Numbered from the stretch's first letter, positions 9,204 through 18,757 are shown. The stretch is 64,000 nt of DNA from an uncultured Desulfosarcina sp. (GCF_963668215.1 NZ_OY764190.1:2852001-2916000); one strand, 5' to 3'. Made by a program: numbers and translations. The notes: generated by a model not told the origin, from the letters alone.

Positions 9204-9239
9204 AGTGCCCTTCCGACATTTTCAGAAGGGCGCTTTTTT
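9204..9239. terminator. Terminator-like hairpin between binding-protein and permease genes
   Basis: AGTGCCCTTC (9204-9213) pairs with GAAGGGCGCT (9225-9234), ten pairs with one G-T. Six T follow on the plus strand. On the minus strand, which is the direction of the operon, the stem is followed only by a short TTTCC. It probably acts as a partial terminator or 3' stabiliser just after the abundant binding-protein cistron. Confidence 0.55.
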
Positions 9240-9251
9240 CTGCCAAGCTGT

Positions 9252-10805
9252 CTATTTCACCACGATATCGCCGAAATAGGGGAAGTTCATGGTGTTAATA
9301 ATGGGCGCCACGTCCACGTTCTTCTTGGCACCGTAGGAGTGGTTCTGCCAGTGGAAGGGCACGAAAGCCGCATCGTCGTACAGGATCTGCTCGATTTTCT
9401 GCAGCATCTGAGCCCGTTTGGCCAGATCGGTTTCGCTCTGGGCGGCCAGGGTCAGCCGGTCGACTTCCTCATTGCAGTAATTGCCGCTGTTGTACTGGCC
9501 GTAGCCGGTCTCCTTGTCGGGGCACATGACCAGAAATTCGGAGAAGTTGCCCGAATCCTCGGTGTCCGAGTGCCAGCCGATCATCTGGATGTCGGCTACC
9601 TGGGCGTCGAACTCATCCCAGTACTGGGCCTTGGGCATGGTCTTCAGGTTGACCTTGATGTTGATCTTGGCCAGCATGCCCACCACGGCTTCGGCGATTT
9701 TCTCGTCGTTGACGTAGCGATTGTTGGGAGCGATCATGGTACATTCGAAGCCACCGGCGAAGCCGGCATCCTGCATCAGGGCCTTGGCCTTTTTCAGGTC
9801 ATAGCGCGGCACGCAGTTGGGATTGTAGCCGGCATAGCCCTTGGGGCTCTGCTGGCCGGCGGGGGTGGCGGTGCCTTTCATGATTTTATTGACGATGCCC
9901 TCGTTGTTGATGGCATGCACGATGGCCTGGCGCACCTTTTTCACCCGGAACTCGGGACGGCGCTTCTGGTTGAGCTGAACGGTGATGATGCGGCCGCCGG
10001 GATAGGTGAACAGGTTCACTTTGGAGTCTTTTTCGATGCGTTTGAAATCCTGGGGCGGCACCGGAGAGATGAAGTCCACATCACCGGAAAGCAGGGCCGC
10101 CACGCGGGTGGCGTCTTCCTTGATGGGGGTCAGGACAATCTGGTCCACGTTGCCCGGCGAGGCCGTATCCCAGTAATCGGCAAAACGGTTCAATACCAGT
10201 TTTACGCCATGTTCGCGCTCGGCGACAGTATAGGGGCCGGTGCCGGATTCGTTGTTCAGCGCAAAGGAGGGGCCGATCTTGACGATGGCATCCTTGGGCT
10301 GGCCGCTTTCGTCGGTACCGCTGTAAAAAGCGCTGTCCATGGGGAAGATGTAGGTGCACATTCTCAGCAGCAGGGCATAGGGCTTTTTGGTCTTGATGTC
10401 GATCGTGTAGTCGTCGACGATGGCCGCCTCGGTGAACAGCTCGAAAAGCCCCTTGAAATCGACGCTTTGTTTCAGCCGTTCCAGAGTGAATTTGACGTCC
10501 TTGGCCGTAAAGGTATTGCCGCTGTGGAACTTTACTCCTTCACGCAGGTAAAAGCGCATGGTCAGGTCGTCGATGCGTTCCCAGCGGGTCGCCAGACGCG
10601 GTTCGATGGACATGTCCTGGGCATAGCGGACCAATGGATCGAGCACCCAGTGGGAATACTGCAACATGCCCCCGGACAGCTGGACGTGGGGATCCAGGGA
10701 CACCGGGTCGGCATCCAGGCCGACTTTCAACGTCGTCGCTCCGGCAAGACTGCCGAAGCCGAAAAGAACCGCAAGGGTCAGGGTTACTGCAAGTACCTTT
10801 TTCAT
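9252..10805 (-). CDS. Peptide/nickel-type ABC transporter substrate-binding protein (family 5)
   Basis: 517 residues. Signal peptide MKKVLAVTLTLAVLFGFGSLAGA, then the family 5 start TTLKVGLDADPVSLDPHVQ. Internal family phrases include LREGVKFHSGNTFTAKDVKF and GTGPYTV. The start at 10805 is backed by a strong site (GAGGAGGAG) close upstream; a longer reading frame has no such support and would bury the signal peptide. It delivers peptides or similar solutes to the permeases at 7173-9064. The ligand is not readable from sequence. Confidence 0.93.
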   Translation of the reverse strand: MKKVLAVTLTLAVLFGFGSLAGATTLKVGLDADPVSLDPHVQLSGGMLQYSHWVLDPLVRYAQDMSIEPRLATRWERIDDLTMRFYLREGVKFHSGNTFTAKDVKFTLERLKQSVDFKGLFELFTEAAIVDDYTIDIKTKKPYALLLRMCTYIFPMDSAFYSGTDESGQPKDAIVKIGPSFALNNESGTGPYTVAEREHGVKLVLNRFADYWDTASPGNVDQIVLTPIKEDATRVAALLSGDVDFISPVPPQDFKRIEKDSKVNLFTYPGGRIITVQLNQKRRPEFRVKKVRQAIVHAINNEGIVNKIMKGTATPAGQQSPKGYAGYNPNCVPRYDLKKAKALMQDAGFAGGFECTMIAPNNRYVNDEKIAEAVVGMLAKINIKVNLKTMPKAQYWDEFDAQVADIQMIGWHSDTEDSGNFSEFLVMCPDKETGYGQYNSGNYCNEEVDRLTLAAQSETDLAKRAQMLQKIEQILYDDAAFVPFHWQNHSYGAKKNVDVAPIINTMNFPYFGDIVVK

Positions 10806-10899
10806 TTCACTCCTCCTCGTTTGTGGAATCGTGGCCGCACCGTGCCGGCGATGGCATCGTGTCGGCCGCTCGGGTTGCCAAACCTTTAAGCCGATCATT

Positions 10900-10928
10900 A
10901 GATTAAATGATATGGCGTTTATCTTCAA
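10900..10928 (-). promoter_or_regulatory. Candidate sigma-70 promoter of the peptide ABC operon
   Basis: On the minus strand, TTGAAG (10928-10923) and TAATCT (10905-10900) are separated by 17 bases, about 95 bases before the binding-protein start. The match is moderate. Confidence 0.4.
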
Positions 10929-11078
10929 CCGTCCGGGGAACAATTTGACGGTCGCAAAAGGGCAAAGGGCAAAAAAAAGTTAAAGTCAATGGGAAAGAAG
11001 GCGATAACAAATATACAGCGGCACATCGGGGGATTGCCGCTCGAATGTATTACCTCCTCTTCTCATCCACCTCCTTCT

Positions 11079-11119
11079 GCTTGCGGGGCGGCCCTTACGG
11101 GTTGCCCCGCGCCTTTTTG
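11079..11119 (+). terminator. Strong hairpin with T-run (plus strand)
   Basis: GCGGGGC near 11081 pairs with GCCCCGC near 11103, with a nested CCC/GGG pair in the loop; GCC and TTTTT follow on the plus strand. No plus-strand gene ends here, so it may block stray transcription or fold in the minus-strand transcript ending after 11155. The rest of 10806-11154 holds only the promoter listed separately. Confidence 0.45.
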
Positions 11120-11154
11120 TGGTACCGTTGGAATCGGCGCTTTGCGGCCGCTTT

Positions 11155-11499
11155 CTAAAGCCCCTCTTTGATACGCACCAGGGTGTATAACAATTCGAGG
11201 GGCTGCCCGGGCCTTTTGGTTTTCATATCGATGATCACCTTCCAGGAAGAGTGCTCTTCCAGCTTCCACATCATTGCCTGGATTTTGGCCAGGGCGCCGT
11301 CGGCATCGGCGTCGGTGGCCTGAATGGTTTCGGACTCCTGGAAGGAGACATTGTCGTTTTCGTTGGTGCCGGGGCCGAGTCCGACCAGCACGGAGCCTTC
11401 ACCGATATCCACCAGGGCGCGGTTGATGGCGGCGGACAGCCTCGGGGCAACGGGGGAAAGTTCCATGTGAATCAGTTTGGACAGTTCATAGGGGGTCAT
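11155..11499 (-). CDS. Conserved-looking small protein of unknown function, partner of HDOD gene
   Basis: 114 residues, not recognised. It begins MTPYELSKLIHMELSPVAPR, has a glycine-rich stretch GSVLVGLGPGTNENDN and a C-terminal half with alternating hydrophobic residues (WKVIIDMKTK, LELLYTLVRI), so it looks like a small soluble alpha/beta protein. No signal peptide or membrane segment. It starts 22 bp after the HDOD-domain gene on the same strand, so the two are probably co-transcribed and may work together in signalling. No function is claimed. Confidence 0.65.
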   Translation of the reverse strand: MTPYELSKLIHMELSPVAPRLSAAINRALVDIGEGSVLVGLGPGTNENDNVSFQESETIQATDADADGALAKIQAMMWKLEEHSSWKVIIDMKTKRPGQPLELLYTLVRIKEGL

Positions 11500-11521
11500 G
11501 GGGGCAAAAACTCCTGGTTGT

Positions 11522-12370
11522 TCACAAGATGGCCAGCAGGCCGTAAATATCGTCCCTGCGGGAATAGAAATCGGACATGATTCGGTTCAGGTCCGTTTCC
11601 GAAAGATCGAGTTGCTCGCAGACCCGGTCGTAATGGGTATCCGGCCCGCAAAACAATTCGCCGTTGATTCCGGAAATGGAGCACAGACTGTCAGCCAGGT
11701 AGATCATGGCGGTGGTATCGGGGATGTCGGTTGTCTCGTCGGCAAGGTGATGCTGTTGAATCGTGTGGATCAGGGTTTTGCTGAACCGCCAGTTGCCGGC
11801 AATCCGTCCCCCCAGCTCTGCATGATCGATGCCCAGCACTCTTCGTTCCGCTTCGATCAGGTGCAGCCCCTCGGTCTCGATGACCTCGCGGACCCTGCCG
11901 ATGGCCGTCGCCATGTAGCGGTCCAGAACGATGACACCGATGTCCTTGAGCAGCGCCGCGGTAAAAACAAGGTCTTTTTCCGATGCTTCCCTTTTTTCGG
12001 CGATGGCGCTGGCGACCAGGGCGCAGGAGACGGACTGTTTCCACAACCGGCCCTCCTCGAGTCCGTACCCCTGGTGGGCGGATTTCATCGGCTTGGTAAC
12101 GCTGGCCATCAACACGATTTTAACGACCTGCTTCAGTCCCAGCCGTACCACGGCATCGTGAACCGAATTCACTTTTTGTTTCAACCCGAAGGCTGCCGAA
12201 TTGGCCATCTTCAACAGGTTGGCCGTGACCACGGGCTCGTAGGTAATCAGGTTGGTGATCTCGGAGACGGGGACCTCGGGATCCTCCACCAGCCCCATCA
12301 GTTCATGAACCACCTGGGGAACGGGATCGATCCGTTCGCTTTCTTTCAGCAGTTGATCCAATGACAGCAT
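11522..12370 (-). CDS. HDOD-domain signalling protein
   Basis: 282 residues. The sequence PQVVHELMGLVEDPEVPVSEITNLITYEPVVTANLLKMANSAAF is the usual HDOD start (written here in part), followed by KVNSVHDAVVRLGLKQV and a degenerate HD region (LLKDIGVIVLDRYM; GIDHAELGGRIAGNWRF). HDOD proteins are degenerate relatives of HD-GYP phosphodiesterases and usually act as regulatory output or adaptor domains. ATG at 12370 has GAGGGA about 7 bases upstream. The next gene encodes a 114-residue unknown protein. Confidence 0.85.
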   Translation of the reverse strand: MLSLDQLLKESERIDPVPQVVHELMGLVEDPEVPVSEITNLITYEPVVTANLLKMANSAAFGLKQKVNSVHDAVVRLGLKQVVKIVLMASVTKPMKSAHQGYGLEEGRLWKQSVSCALVASAIAEKREASEKDLVFTAALLKDIGVIVLDRYMATAIGRVREVIETEGLHLIEAERRVLGIDHAELGGRIAGNWRFSKTLIHTIQQHHLADETTDIPDTTAMIYLADSLCSISGINGELFCGPDTHYDRVCEQLDLSETDLNRIMSDFYSRRDDIYGLLAIL

Positions 12371-13129
12371 GGTTTTTCCCTCGGTTAGATCTCCATTCGG
12401 ATTTTTTCGTTTTCATCTACCTTGTTTCGGTTATGAGTTCAACCCGGCACATCGATTTGCGGTCCGCAAGAAAAAAGAGGACAACGGCGATGTCGACCGT
12501 CGCGGAGAGGCCGGGATCGGCAATTTTGACTGCATTCGGTCTGGCAAAGGGGCAATATTTTCCAGCGAAATTGACCCCCAGCGTTAAAATATCTTCTGTC
12601 TGGTTATGCACACGACGCCAGTTGGTACCACATATTGTGCTATAGTTGATTTATCGCCACAACTGGTATATCCTTGCCAGGATATAGCGTATAGATAGAA
12701 CCTTTATCTCATGACTTGGCCATCGTGTACAGTTGTTGCATAACCTCTTGCGATATTTGACTCCAATGCGCTGAAAGCACGACTATGGCTGAATCCGCTG
12801 CGCTGGTACCGTTGCCTTTTTTTCCACCGGTCCGAACCGATACCGGCGCTTTTTACAAAAACAAAGACACCCCCGGCCCCCCACGGCAAGATAGGGTGCA
12901 ATTGCGAGCCGCTCCATCCCGTGCGGCCGATATCTCCTATGGCCGTGATGGTTCCCTTGTCGGCGAGTCCCAGGTCGGCCAACTGGTGAACATCTACGTT
13001 TGAAAGCAAGCGCCTGCCTTTAATTTCATTGACCCTGCATTGTTTTTTCGGGTATGTAACTCCCCCTTCTAAAGTCTCCGATATTTTCGGTGACTTCAAC
13101 CAATTATACAGTTTTCCGGGGCTTCGACA
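12371..13129. other. Long intergenic region without a confident gene
   Basis: 759 bp between the divergent HDOD and TSUP genes. It contains short open frames on both strands, the longest on the minus strand from 13099 to 12704 (131 codons), but none has a good ribosome site or a recognisable family. It should hold promoters for both flanking genes; I could not single out a convincing -35/-10 pair. Confidence 0.5.
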
Positions 13130-13891
13130 ATGGACACTTTACCGATTTCCGCCTTTTTATGGCTCTGGCTGGCCGGTTTATTGGCTGGATTCGTGGATTC
13201 CATTGCCGGTGGCGGCGGAATCATATCCCTGCCGGCGCTGCTGGCAACCGGCATGCCGCCCCATTTAGCCCTGGGAACCAACAAGCTTCAGGGCACCTGC
13301 GGAAGTCTGACCGCCGCGTTGAATTACAGCCGCAAAGGCCTCGTCGATCTCCGCGAGATTCCCATGGGCGTTTTTTTCACGGCCCTGGGCGCCCTGACCG
13401 GCACCGTGACCGTGCAGGTGCTTTCCCCGGACTTTCTAAGAAGCATCATCCTTTTTCTTCTGATAGGCGTATTTTTCTACACGCTGTTCTCCCCGGATTT
13501 GGGAAAACTGGATCGCCGCCCCGTCATGGCCGCGCCGGTTTTTTTCGGCTGTTCCGGCATGGCCCTGGGGTTTTACGATGGTTTTTTCGGTCCGGGAACC
13601 GGCTCTTTCTGGACCATTGCCCTGGTCGTGCTGCTGGGGTTGAACCTGAAAAAGGCCACCGCTCATACCAAGGTTTTCAATTTTACCAGCAACGTCGTGG
13701 CCCTGGCGGCTTTTTTCGTCGGCGGGAATGTTCTCGTTTCCGCAGGGCTGCTGATGGGGGCCGGTCAGATGCTGGGGGCTTTTGCGGGTTCCCGTCTGGT
13801 AATCCGGAGGGGAACCGGCTTCGTGCGGGTTTTTTTTCTGGTTGTGGTGGCCGCTACTGTTGCCAAACTGGTCTATTCAACCTATTTCTGA
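13130..13891 (+). CDS. TSUP (TauE/SafE) family membrane transporter
   Basis: 253 residues with about eight hydrophobic segments. The N-terminal half has the family phrase GFVDSIAGGGGIISLPALLATG followed by LGTNKLQGTCGSLTAALNY; the second half repeats it as GFYDGFFGPGTGSFW and AHTKVFNFTSNVVALAAFF. TSUP proteins move sulfite, sulfonates or other small anions across the inner membrane. The gene stands alone, so the solute is unknown. ATG at 13130 is the first start before the first membrane segment; its ribosome site is weak. Confidence 0.88.
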   Translation: MDTLPISAFLWLWLAGLLAGFVDSIAGGGGIISLPALLATGMPPHLALGTNKLQGTCGSLTAALNYSRKGLVDLREIPMGVFFTALGALTGTVTVQVLSPDFLRSIILFLLIGVFFYTLFSPDLGKLDRRPVMAAPVFFGCSGMALGFYDGFFGPGTGSFWTIALVVLLGLNLKKATAHTKVFNFTSNVVALAAFFVGGNVLVSAGLLMGAGQMLGAFAGSRLVIRRGTGFVRVFFLVVVAATVAKLVYSTYF

Positions 13892-13943
13892 ACGGGCACG
13901 ATTTCGCTTCATAGCGGCGATGCGCCCAGTTGGCAACGATGTA

Positions 13944-14972
13944 CTACTGGAAAAAATTCATGTTGGGCCGGGAGACGGTTTCCGGGTCTTGATCGAAAAA
14001 GTCTTCCAACTGCACTCGCATGGATTCCAGATCCGGTGCATTGCCCACGCGTTTGAAAAAGCTGTGGCCGAATTTGAAGTTGGCACTGAAATACTGGGCA
14101 AATTTTTTGTAGCGCCTTAGCGCCCGGTTGGCGTCAAAATGGCGTTCCATCAGGTTCAACAGCCTCAGGGCCACCTGCCCGAAAACCTCGTGATTCGGCG
14201 AATACAGCCCGTTCATCTGGGCCATGAGCCAGGGACGGGCAATAGCCATTCTGCCGATGGCCACGCCGTCGCAGCCGGTGGTTTCCAGCATGCGCAGGCA
14301 GTCCGCCCCGTCGAAGACGTCGCCGTTGCCGAACACCGGAATGGCGACCGCCTCCTTGACCTGCCGGATATAGTCCCACCGGGGCGGCCGGGAGCGGCGA
14401 TCCGGCGCCACCCGGGGGTGGAAGGTCAGGGCATCGGCACCGGCGCCGGCAAAGCGCCGGGCCAGGTCCACGGGAATGGCGGGATCATCCGTCCAGCCCG
14501 TGCGGAATTTGACGAACAGGGGCAGGCCCACGGCCTTGCGCACCGCCTCCACGATGCGGGCCGCCCGGTCCGGGGTTTTCAGCAGGGCCGCACCGCACTG
14601 CTGCTTGCAGATGGTGGCCATCGAACATCCGAAATTCAGATCAACCCCGAACAGTCCGCAATCCTCGATGATCCGGGCCGCTTTCGCCATGGCGGCCGGA
14701 TCGTCCCCATAGATCTGCATCACCAGATGTTCCCGCTCCGCCTCACGCCAGCAGAAATAGGCCGAATGTCCGCCGATCTCCTGGGGAATGCGCCGGGCGC
14801 TGCACATTTCGGAAAAGAGCAGTCCGTAGCCGCCGAAATCGGCCAATAGTTCCCGAAACGCGATATGGCCCAGAAAGGTCATGGGCGCCAGGGCCAGCCG
14901 GTTGCCGATGGTGGCTCGACCGATGGTCAGGGGGCGATTGAGTCGCGAGGCAAGCTCGGTGTTCATTGGCAT
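13944..14972 (-). CDS. tRNA-dihydrouridine synthase-like FMN protein
   Basis: 342 residues. The TIM-barrel start RLALAPMTFLGHIAFRELLADFG and the phrases LPLFVKFRTGWTDD, ALTFHPR and IPVFGNGDVFDGADCLRMLE...GCDGVAIGRMAIARPWL fit Dus enzymes, which reduce uridine in tRNA using FMN. The usual GCP motif is GCS here (DLNFGCSMATICKQQCGAALL): the cysteine position is kept but the proline is replaced, so this is a divergent member. It lies 16 bp after fdhD on the same strand. A second ATG two codons in is an equally likely start. Confidence 0.82.
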   Translation of the reverse strand: MPMNTELASRLNRPLTIGRATIGNRLALAPMTFLGHIAFRELLADFGGYGLLFSEMCSARRIPQEIGGHSAYFCWREAEREHLVMQIYGDDPAAMAKAARIIEDCGLFGVDLNFGCSMATICKQQCGAALLKTPDRAARIVEAVRKAVGLPLFVKFRTGWTDDPAIPVDLARRFAGAGADALTFHPRVAPDRRSRPPRWDYIRQVKEAVAIPVFGNGDVFDGADCLRMLETTGCDGVAIGRMAIARPWLMAQMNGLYSPNHEVFGQVALRLLNLMERHFDANRALRRYKKFAQYFSANFKFGHSFFKRVGNAPDLESMRVQLEDFFDQDPETVSRPNMNFFQ

Positions 14973-14988
14973 ACCGCTACCGCCGGCT

Positions 14989-15792
14989 TCAATCCGGCCA
15001 TGCCAGCCGCTGGGGGGTGCAGTAGGCCATAAGGCTGTCGTCCTTTCCCAGCGACGCCAGGGTCATATTCAGGGCCTCGGCCAGTTGGACGGCCAGTGCC
15101 GTGGGGCGGGAAATGGCCAGAACGACGGGAATCCGGGCCCGGGCGGCCTTTTGGACCAGCTCGTAGCTGATGCGCGAAGAGAGGGTCAGCAGTTGCGCCC
15201 GATCCAGTCGATCATCCAGAAAAAGGCGGCCGACGGCCTTGTCCAGGGCGTTGTGCCGGCCCACGTCTTCGGCGGCGGATAGCAGCGCAAAATCCAGGTC
15301 ATAGATGGCGGCACCGTGGGCGGCGCGGGTTTTTGCCCGCAGGGGCTGGTGGTCGCTCAGCCGCAGCAGACATTCCAGTGCGCGTTTTCCGTCCAGGGGC
15401 GGTCCGTCGGCAACAGGGGAAAGGGACTGGACCAGGTCCTCGACAATGGTCTTGCCGCAGATGCCGCAGGAAGTCTGGCTGATATAGGTCCGCCGGTCGA
15501 GATGGTCGGCGACCTGCTCCTGCCGGGTGGCGGTCAGGGTGACGGTCACCACATTGGTGTCCTCACCGTCGCAAAACGCCAGCCCGGTGATATCGTCCGG
15601 TGTGTCCACGATGCCTTCTGCCAGGCAAAAGCCGGCCACGTGGGCTTTTTCGTCGCCCGGCGTGCGCATCGTTACGGCATAAGGGTTGCCTTGGACCCTG
15701 ATGGAGAGCGGTTCTTCCGCGATCAGATCCATGGCCGCGGCACTTGCGCGTCCGTTGCTGATGACGGCGATGTCTCGTTGTCGGCTGTCCAC
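14989..15792 (-). CDS. fdhD: Formate dehydrogenase accessory sulfurtransferase FdhD
   Basis: 267 residues. FdhD carries sulfur from the cysteine desulfurase IscS to the Mo/W-bis-MGD cofactor of formate dehydrogenase. Diagnostic motifs: EEPLSIRVQGNPYAVTMRTP, the catalytic cysteine pair in TSCGICGK, AAHGAAIYD, and DVGRHNALDKAVG near the C-terminal third. GTG at 15792 is the start, with AAGGGA eight bases upstream. It fits the tungstate transporter at 30-33 kb, but no formate dehydrogenase structural gene lies in this window. Confidence 0.95.
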   Translation of the reverse strand: MDSRQRDIAVISNGRASAAAMDLIAEEPLSIRVQGNPYAVTMRTPGDEKAHVAGFCLAEGIVDTPDDITGLAFCDGEDTNVVTVTLTATRQEQVADHLDRRTYISQTSCGICGKTIVEDLVQSLSPVADGPPLDGKRALECLLRLSDHQPLRAKTRAAHGAAIYDLDFALLSAAEDVGRHNALDKAVGRLFLDDRLDRAQLLTLSSRISYELVQKAARARIPVVLAISRPTALAVQLAEALNMTLASLGKDDSLMAYCTPQRLAWPD

Positions 15793-15905
15793 GGCTTTTC
15801 CCTTCCCAAGTTACCTGAAACGCTGTTTTTCTGTGCAGTTACTATAAGGATTGGGGACCGCTTGTCCATCGCTTTTCAACGCCCTGCCGGCAGGGCAGTT
15901 TTTGC

Positions 15906-15933
15906 TTGACAATGCCGCGGGAAAGTTTAATAT
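15906..15933 (+). promoter_or_regulatory. Sigma-70 promoter of the rplU operon
   Basis: Perfect TTGACA (15906-15911) and TAATAT (15928-15933) with a 16-base spacer, 55 bases before the L21 start codon. It is the best promoter match in the window and should drive the rplU-rpmA-obgE-proBA-nadD-rsfS group. Confidence 0.75.
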
Positions 15934-15988
15934 TTCTTATTTTTTAAAATCAGAGAGAAATATTCGGTTATCACAGGAGGGCAGAAAC

Positions 15989-16300
15989 ATGTACGCAGTG
16001 GTTGCCACAGGCGGTAAACAATATAAGGTTGCGGAAGGCGACATCCTCAGGGTGGAAAAGCTTGCCGGTGACATCGGCTCCGAGATCGCTTTCGACAATG
16101 TCCTTGTATTTTCCGACGGCGAGAATGTCAAGATCGGTCAGCCCGCCGTAGACGGCGTAACGGTCCACGGCCAGATCGTGGCCCAGGGCAAAAGCAAAAA
16201 AATTATTGTTTTCAAATACAAACGCAGAAAACGGTATCGCCGCAAACAGGGTCATCGTCAGCCCTTTACGGCGGTCCGCATCGATCGTATCGAAGCCTGA
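15989..16300 (+). CDS. rplU: 50S ribosomal protein L21
   Basis: 103 residues, full length. Starts MYAVVATGGKQYKVAEGDILRVEKL and ends in the conserved YKRRKRYRRKQGHRQPFTAVRI region, both typical of bacterial L21. ATG at 15989 has AGGAGGG about 8 bases upstream and agrees with the family N-terminus; the frame is open further upstream but that part overlaps the promoter. First gene of the housekeeping operon. Confidence 0.98.
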   Translation: MYAVVATGGKQYKVAEGDILRVEKLAGDIGSEIAFDNVLVFSDGENVKIGQPAVDGVTVHGQIVAQGKSKKIIVFKYKRRKRYRRKQGHRQPFTAVRIDRIEA

Positions 16301-16356
16301 TTTTTAGCCAAACCATTTGAAGGGTTCCGCACCCTTTTGTTCGTGAGGAGAATACC

Positions 16357-16611
16357 ATGGCACATAAAAAAGCAGCCGGAAGTTCCAAAAACGGTCGCGA
16401 CAGCAACGCCCAGCGCCGGGGAATCAAACGTTACGGCGGTCAGGAGGTCCTGGCCGGCAATATTCTGGTCCGCCAGGTGGGAACCAGAATCCATCCGGGC
16501 GTCAATGTGGGGATGGGAAAAGATTTCACCCTGTTTGCCCTGATCGACGGCGTCGTCACCTATGAGCGCAAAGGCCGGGATCGGAAACAGGTCAGTGTTT
16601 ATGCCGCGTGA
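16357..16611 (+). CDS. rpmA: 50S ribosomal protein L27
   Basis: 84 residues, full length. [19 protein letters not shown] and [20 protein letters not shown] are the signature of L27, whose N-terminus reaches the peptidyl transferase centre. There is no cleavable N-terminal extension of the Firmicutes type. Its stop overlaps the GTG start of obgE. Confidence 0.98.
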   Translation: MAHKKAAGSSKNGRDSNAQRRGIKRYGGQEVLAGNILVRQVGTRIHPGVNVGMGKDFTLFALIDGVVTYERKGRDRKQVSVYAA

Positions 16612-17630
16612 AATTCATCGATGACGTACGCATCACCGTTCAGTCGGGCCACGGTGGTGCCGGATGCGTAAGCCTCCGGCGCGAGAAATACATCCCCAAG
16701 GGAGGTCCGGACGGCGGTGACGGGGGGCGCGGTGGAGACGTTGTTTTCAAAGCGACCACCAAAAAGCGCACCCTGTACCACCTCCAATTCAACCGACTGT
16801 ACAAGGCCAAAAACGGTGCCGGCGGTGAGGGGAACAATCGGGCCGGCAGAAGCGGCGACGATCTGATCATCGAACTGCCCACCGGGACCCTGGTGATCGA
16901 TGCCGAAACCGGAGAGATTTTAAAAGACCTCGTCGAACCCGACGAGGTCTTTGTCGTTGCAAAAGGCGGCCGCGGCGGTTTGGGAAACGCCCGGTTCAAA
17001 TCCGCCACCAACCGGACACCCCGTTTTGCCCAGCCAGGAGAACCGGGCCAGACCCTGGACCTGCGCCTGGAATTGAAACTGCTGGCCGAAGTGGGGATCG
17101 TCGGGTTGCCCAACGCCGGCAAATCGACCCTGGTTTCCAGTATTTCTTCGGCCCGGCCCAAGGTCGCGGACTACCCGTTTACCACCCTGACGCCGAACCT
17201 GGGCGTGGTCAAGACCAACCGGCGGGAGCCGTTCATCGTGGCCGACATCCCCGGGTTGATCGAGGGCGCTCATACCGGCACGGGGCTGGGGATCCGTTTT
17301 CTGCGCCATGTAGAGCGCACCCGTATCCTGCTGCACCTGGTGGACGTGGCCGCCATCGATCCGGACAACCCGCTCCGGGACTATACCACCGTCAACCAGG
17401 AACTGGAGCAGTACAGCCAGGCCCTTGCCCAAAAGCCCCAGATTGTGGTGCTCAACAAAATGGATGTGACCTGGGCCGAGGATGCCGCCGCACTTTTCAA
17501 AGAGGCTTACGGCAAAGGAGAATTGCTGGAGATCTCTGCCGCTACCGGTCAGGGTCTCGAACGCCTGATTGCCGTGCTTTGCAACCATTTGGACGAACTC
17601 GATGAAAGCGAATCCGAAACCCAAGGCTGA
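16608..17630 (+). CDS. obgE: GTPase Obg/CgtA
   Basis: 340 residues. The glycine-rich Obg domain comes first ([30 protein letters not shown]), then the G domain: G1 GLPNAGKST, switch region [14 protein letters not shown]3 [10 protein letters not shown]4 NKMD. Obg binds the 50S subunit and is essential for ribosome maturation and stress control. The start codon is GTG, overlapping the L27 stop (GTGA at 16608-16611). The short C-terminus lacks the long acidic tail seen in enterobacterial Obg. Confidence 0.97.
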   Translation: MKFIDDVRITVQSGHGGAGCVSLRREKYIPKGGPDGGDGGRGGDVVFKATTKKRTLYHLQFNRLYKAKNGAGGEGNNRAGRSGDDLIIELPTGTLVIDAETGEILKDLVEPDEVFVVAKGGRGGLGNARFKSATNRTPRFAQPGEPGQTLDLRLELKLLAEVGIVGLPNAGKSTLVSSISSARPKVADYPFTTLTPNLGVVKTNRREPFIVADIPGLIEGAHTGTGLGIRFLRHVERTRILLHLVDVAAIDPDNPLRDYTTVNQELEQYSQALAQKPQIVVLNKMDVTWAEDAAALFKEAYGKGELLEISAATGQGLERLIAVLCNHLDELDESESETQG

Positions 17631-18747
17631 CGCCATTCGAAGGGCGGTGGTGAAGGTCGGCAGCAATGTGCTGACGGCCGAGGCCGGCCTGAACATCAAC
17701 GCCATCCAATCCATCAGCAGTCAGATCTGTCGTCTGCTGGATCAGGACATCCAGATTATCCTGGTTTCTTCCGGGGCCATGGCTTCGGGGATGAAGAAAA
17801 TGGCCTTTTCCAGGCGGCCCGACGCCATTCCCAAACGCCAGGCCATTTCCGCCATCGGGCAGGCCGACCTCATCCGGGAGTGGGAAAAGGCCTTCGAGCG
17901 TTTCGGATACAAGGTCGCCCAGATCCTGCTCACCAGCGAGGATCTGGCCAGCCGCAAACGCTACCTCAATGCCCGCAATACCATGAACACCCTGCTGGAA
18001 TGGCAGGTCGTGCCCATTATCAACGAAAACGACACTGTCATGGTCGAGGAGATCAAGCTGGGCGACAACGACAACCTGGCCGCCATGATTGCGCTTTTGC
18101 TGGATGCCGACATTTTTTTCAACCTGACCGACATCGACGGCTTGTACGACAAGGACCCCCGGGTTCATTCCGACGCCCGCCTGATCCCCCGGGTGGCCAC
18201 TTACAGCCGGGACATCGAGAAGTTCGCCGGCGACATCCCCGGCGCCTTGGGAACCGGAGGTATGCTCAGCAAGATCAAGGCGGCCCGCAAAGTCACCGCC
18301 TCGGGGATTCCCATGGTGATCGCCCAGGGCTACCGGCCGGACATTCTCATTCGTTTGGCTGCCGGCGAGTCCCAGGGTACCTTTTTTGCCCCTCGGGAGC
18401 GCAAACTGAACCGCAAAAAATGCTGGATCGGATACACCGTCAATCCCCAGGGGTGTCTGCGGGTGGATGCCGGTGCCGCCAGGGCCCTTTTGCGCAACGG
18501 CAAGAGCCTGCTGCCCAGCGGTATCGTCGACGTGCAGGGGCAGTTTCCGGTCGGCGCTGCCGTGAGCGTGGTGGACGACCAGGGGCAGCCGATCGGCAAC
18601 GGGCTGGTGAACTACAACGCCAGGGATATCCGCGCCATCATGGGAATCAAGAGCAGTCAGATCAAAGATCGTTTGGGGCAGAAAACCTACGATGAGGTGA
18701 TTCATCGGGACAACCTGGTGATCACCGGTGAAAAAGCGCAATGCTGA
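17602..18747 (+). CDS. proB: Glutamate 5-kinase
   Basis: 381 residues, with an N-terminal amino-acid kinase domain ([67 protein letters not shown]) and a C-terminal PUA domain ([20 protein letters not shown]). It phosphorylates glutamate in the first step of proline synthesis. The start at 17602 overlaps the end of obgE by 29 bp; an upstream ATG at 17569 would add residues not seen in the family. The next gene is proA. Confidence 0.97.
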   Translation: MKANPKPKADAIRRAVVKVGSNVLTAEAGLNINAIQSISSQICRLLDQDIQIILVSSGAMASGMKKMAFSRRPDAIPKRQAISAIGQADLIREWEKAFERFGYKVAQILLTSEDLASRKRYLNARNTMNTLLEWQVVPIINENDTVMVEEIKLGDNDNLAAMIALLLDADIFFNLTDIDGLYDKDPRVHSDARLIPRVATYSRDIEKFAGDIPGALGTGGMLSKIKAARKVTASGIPMVIAQGYRPDILIRLAAGESQGTFFAPRERKLNRKKCWIGYTVNPQGCLRVDAGAARALLRNGKSLLPSGIVDVQGQFPVGAAVSVVDDQGQPIGNGLVNYNARDIRAIMGIKSSQIKDRLGQKTYDEVIHRDNLVITGEKAQC

Positions 18748-18757
18748 GGAGGGAATC

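Noticed and set aside
9339..10889. A 516-codon plus-strand frame opposite the binding-protein gene
   Set aside because: The minus-strand protein has a signal peptide, ribosome site and family motifs; the plus frame has none.
12704..13099. A 131-codon minus-strand frame as a gene
   Set aside because: No ribosome site, no recognised family and a low-complexity basic C-terminal half. Kept only as an open question.
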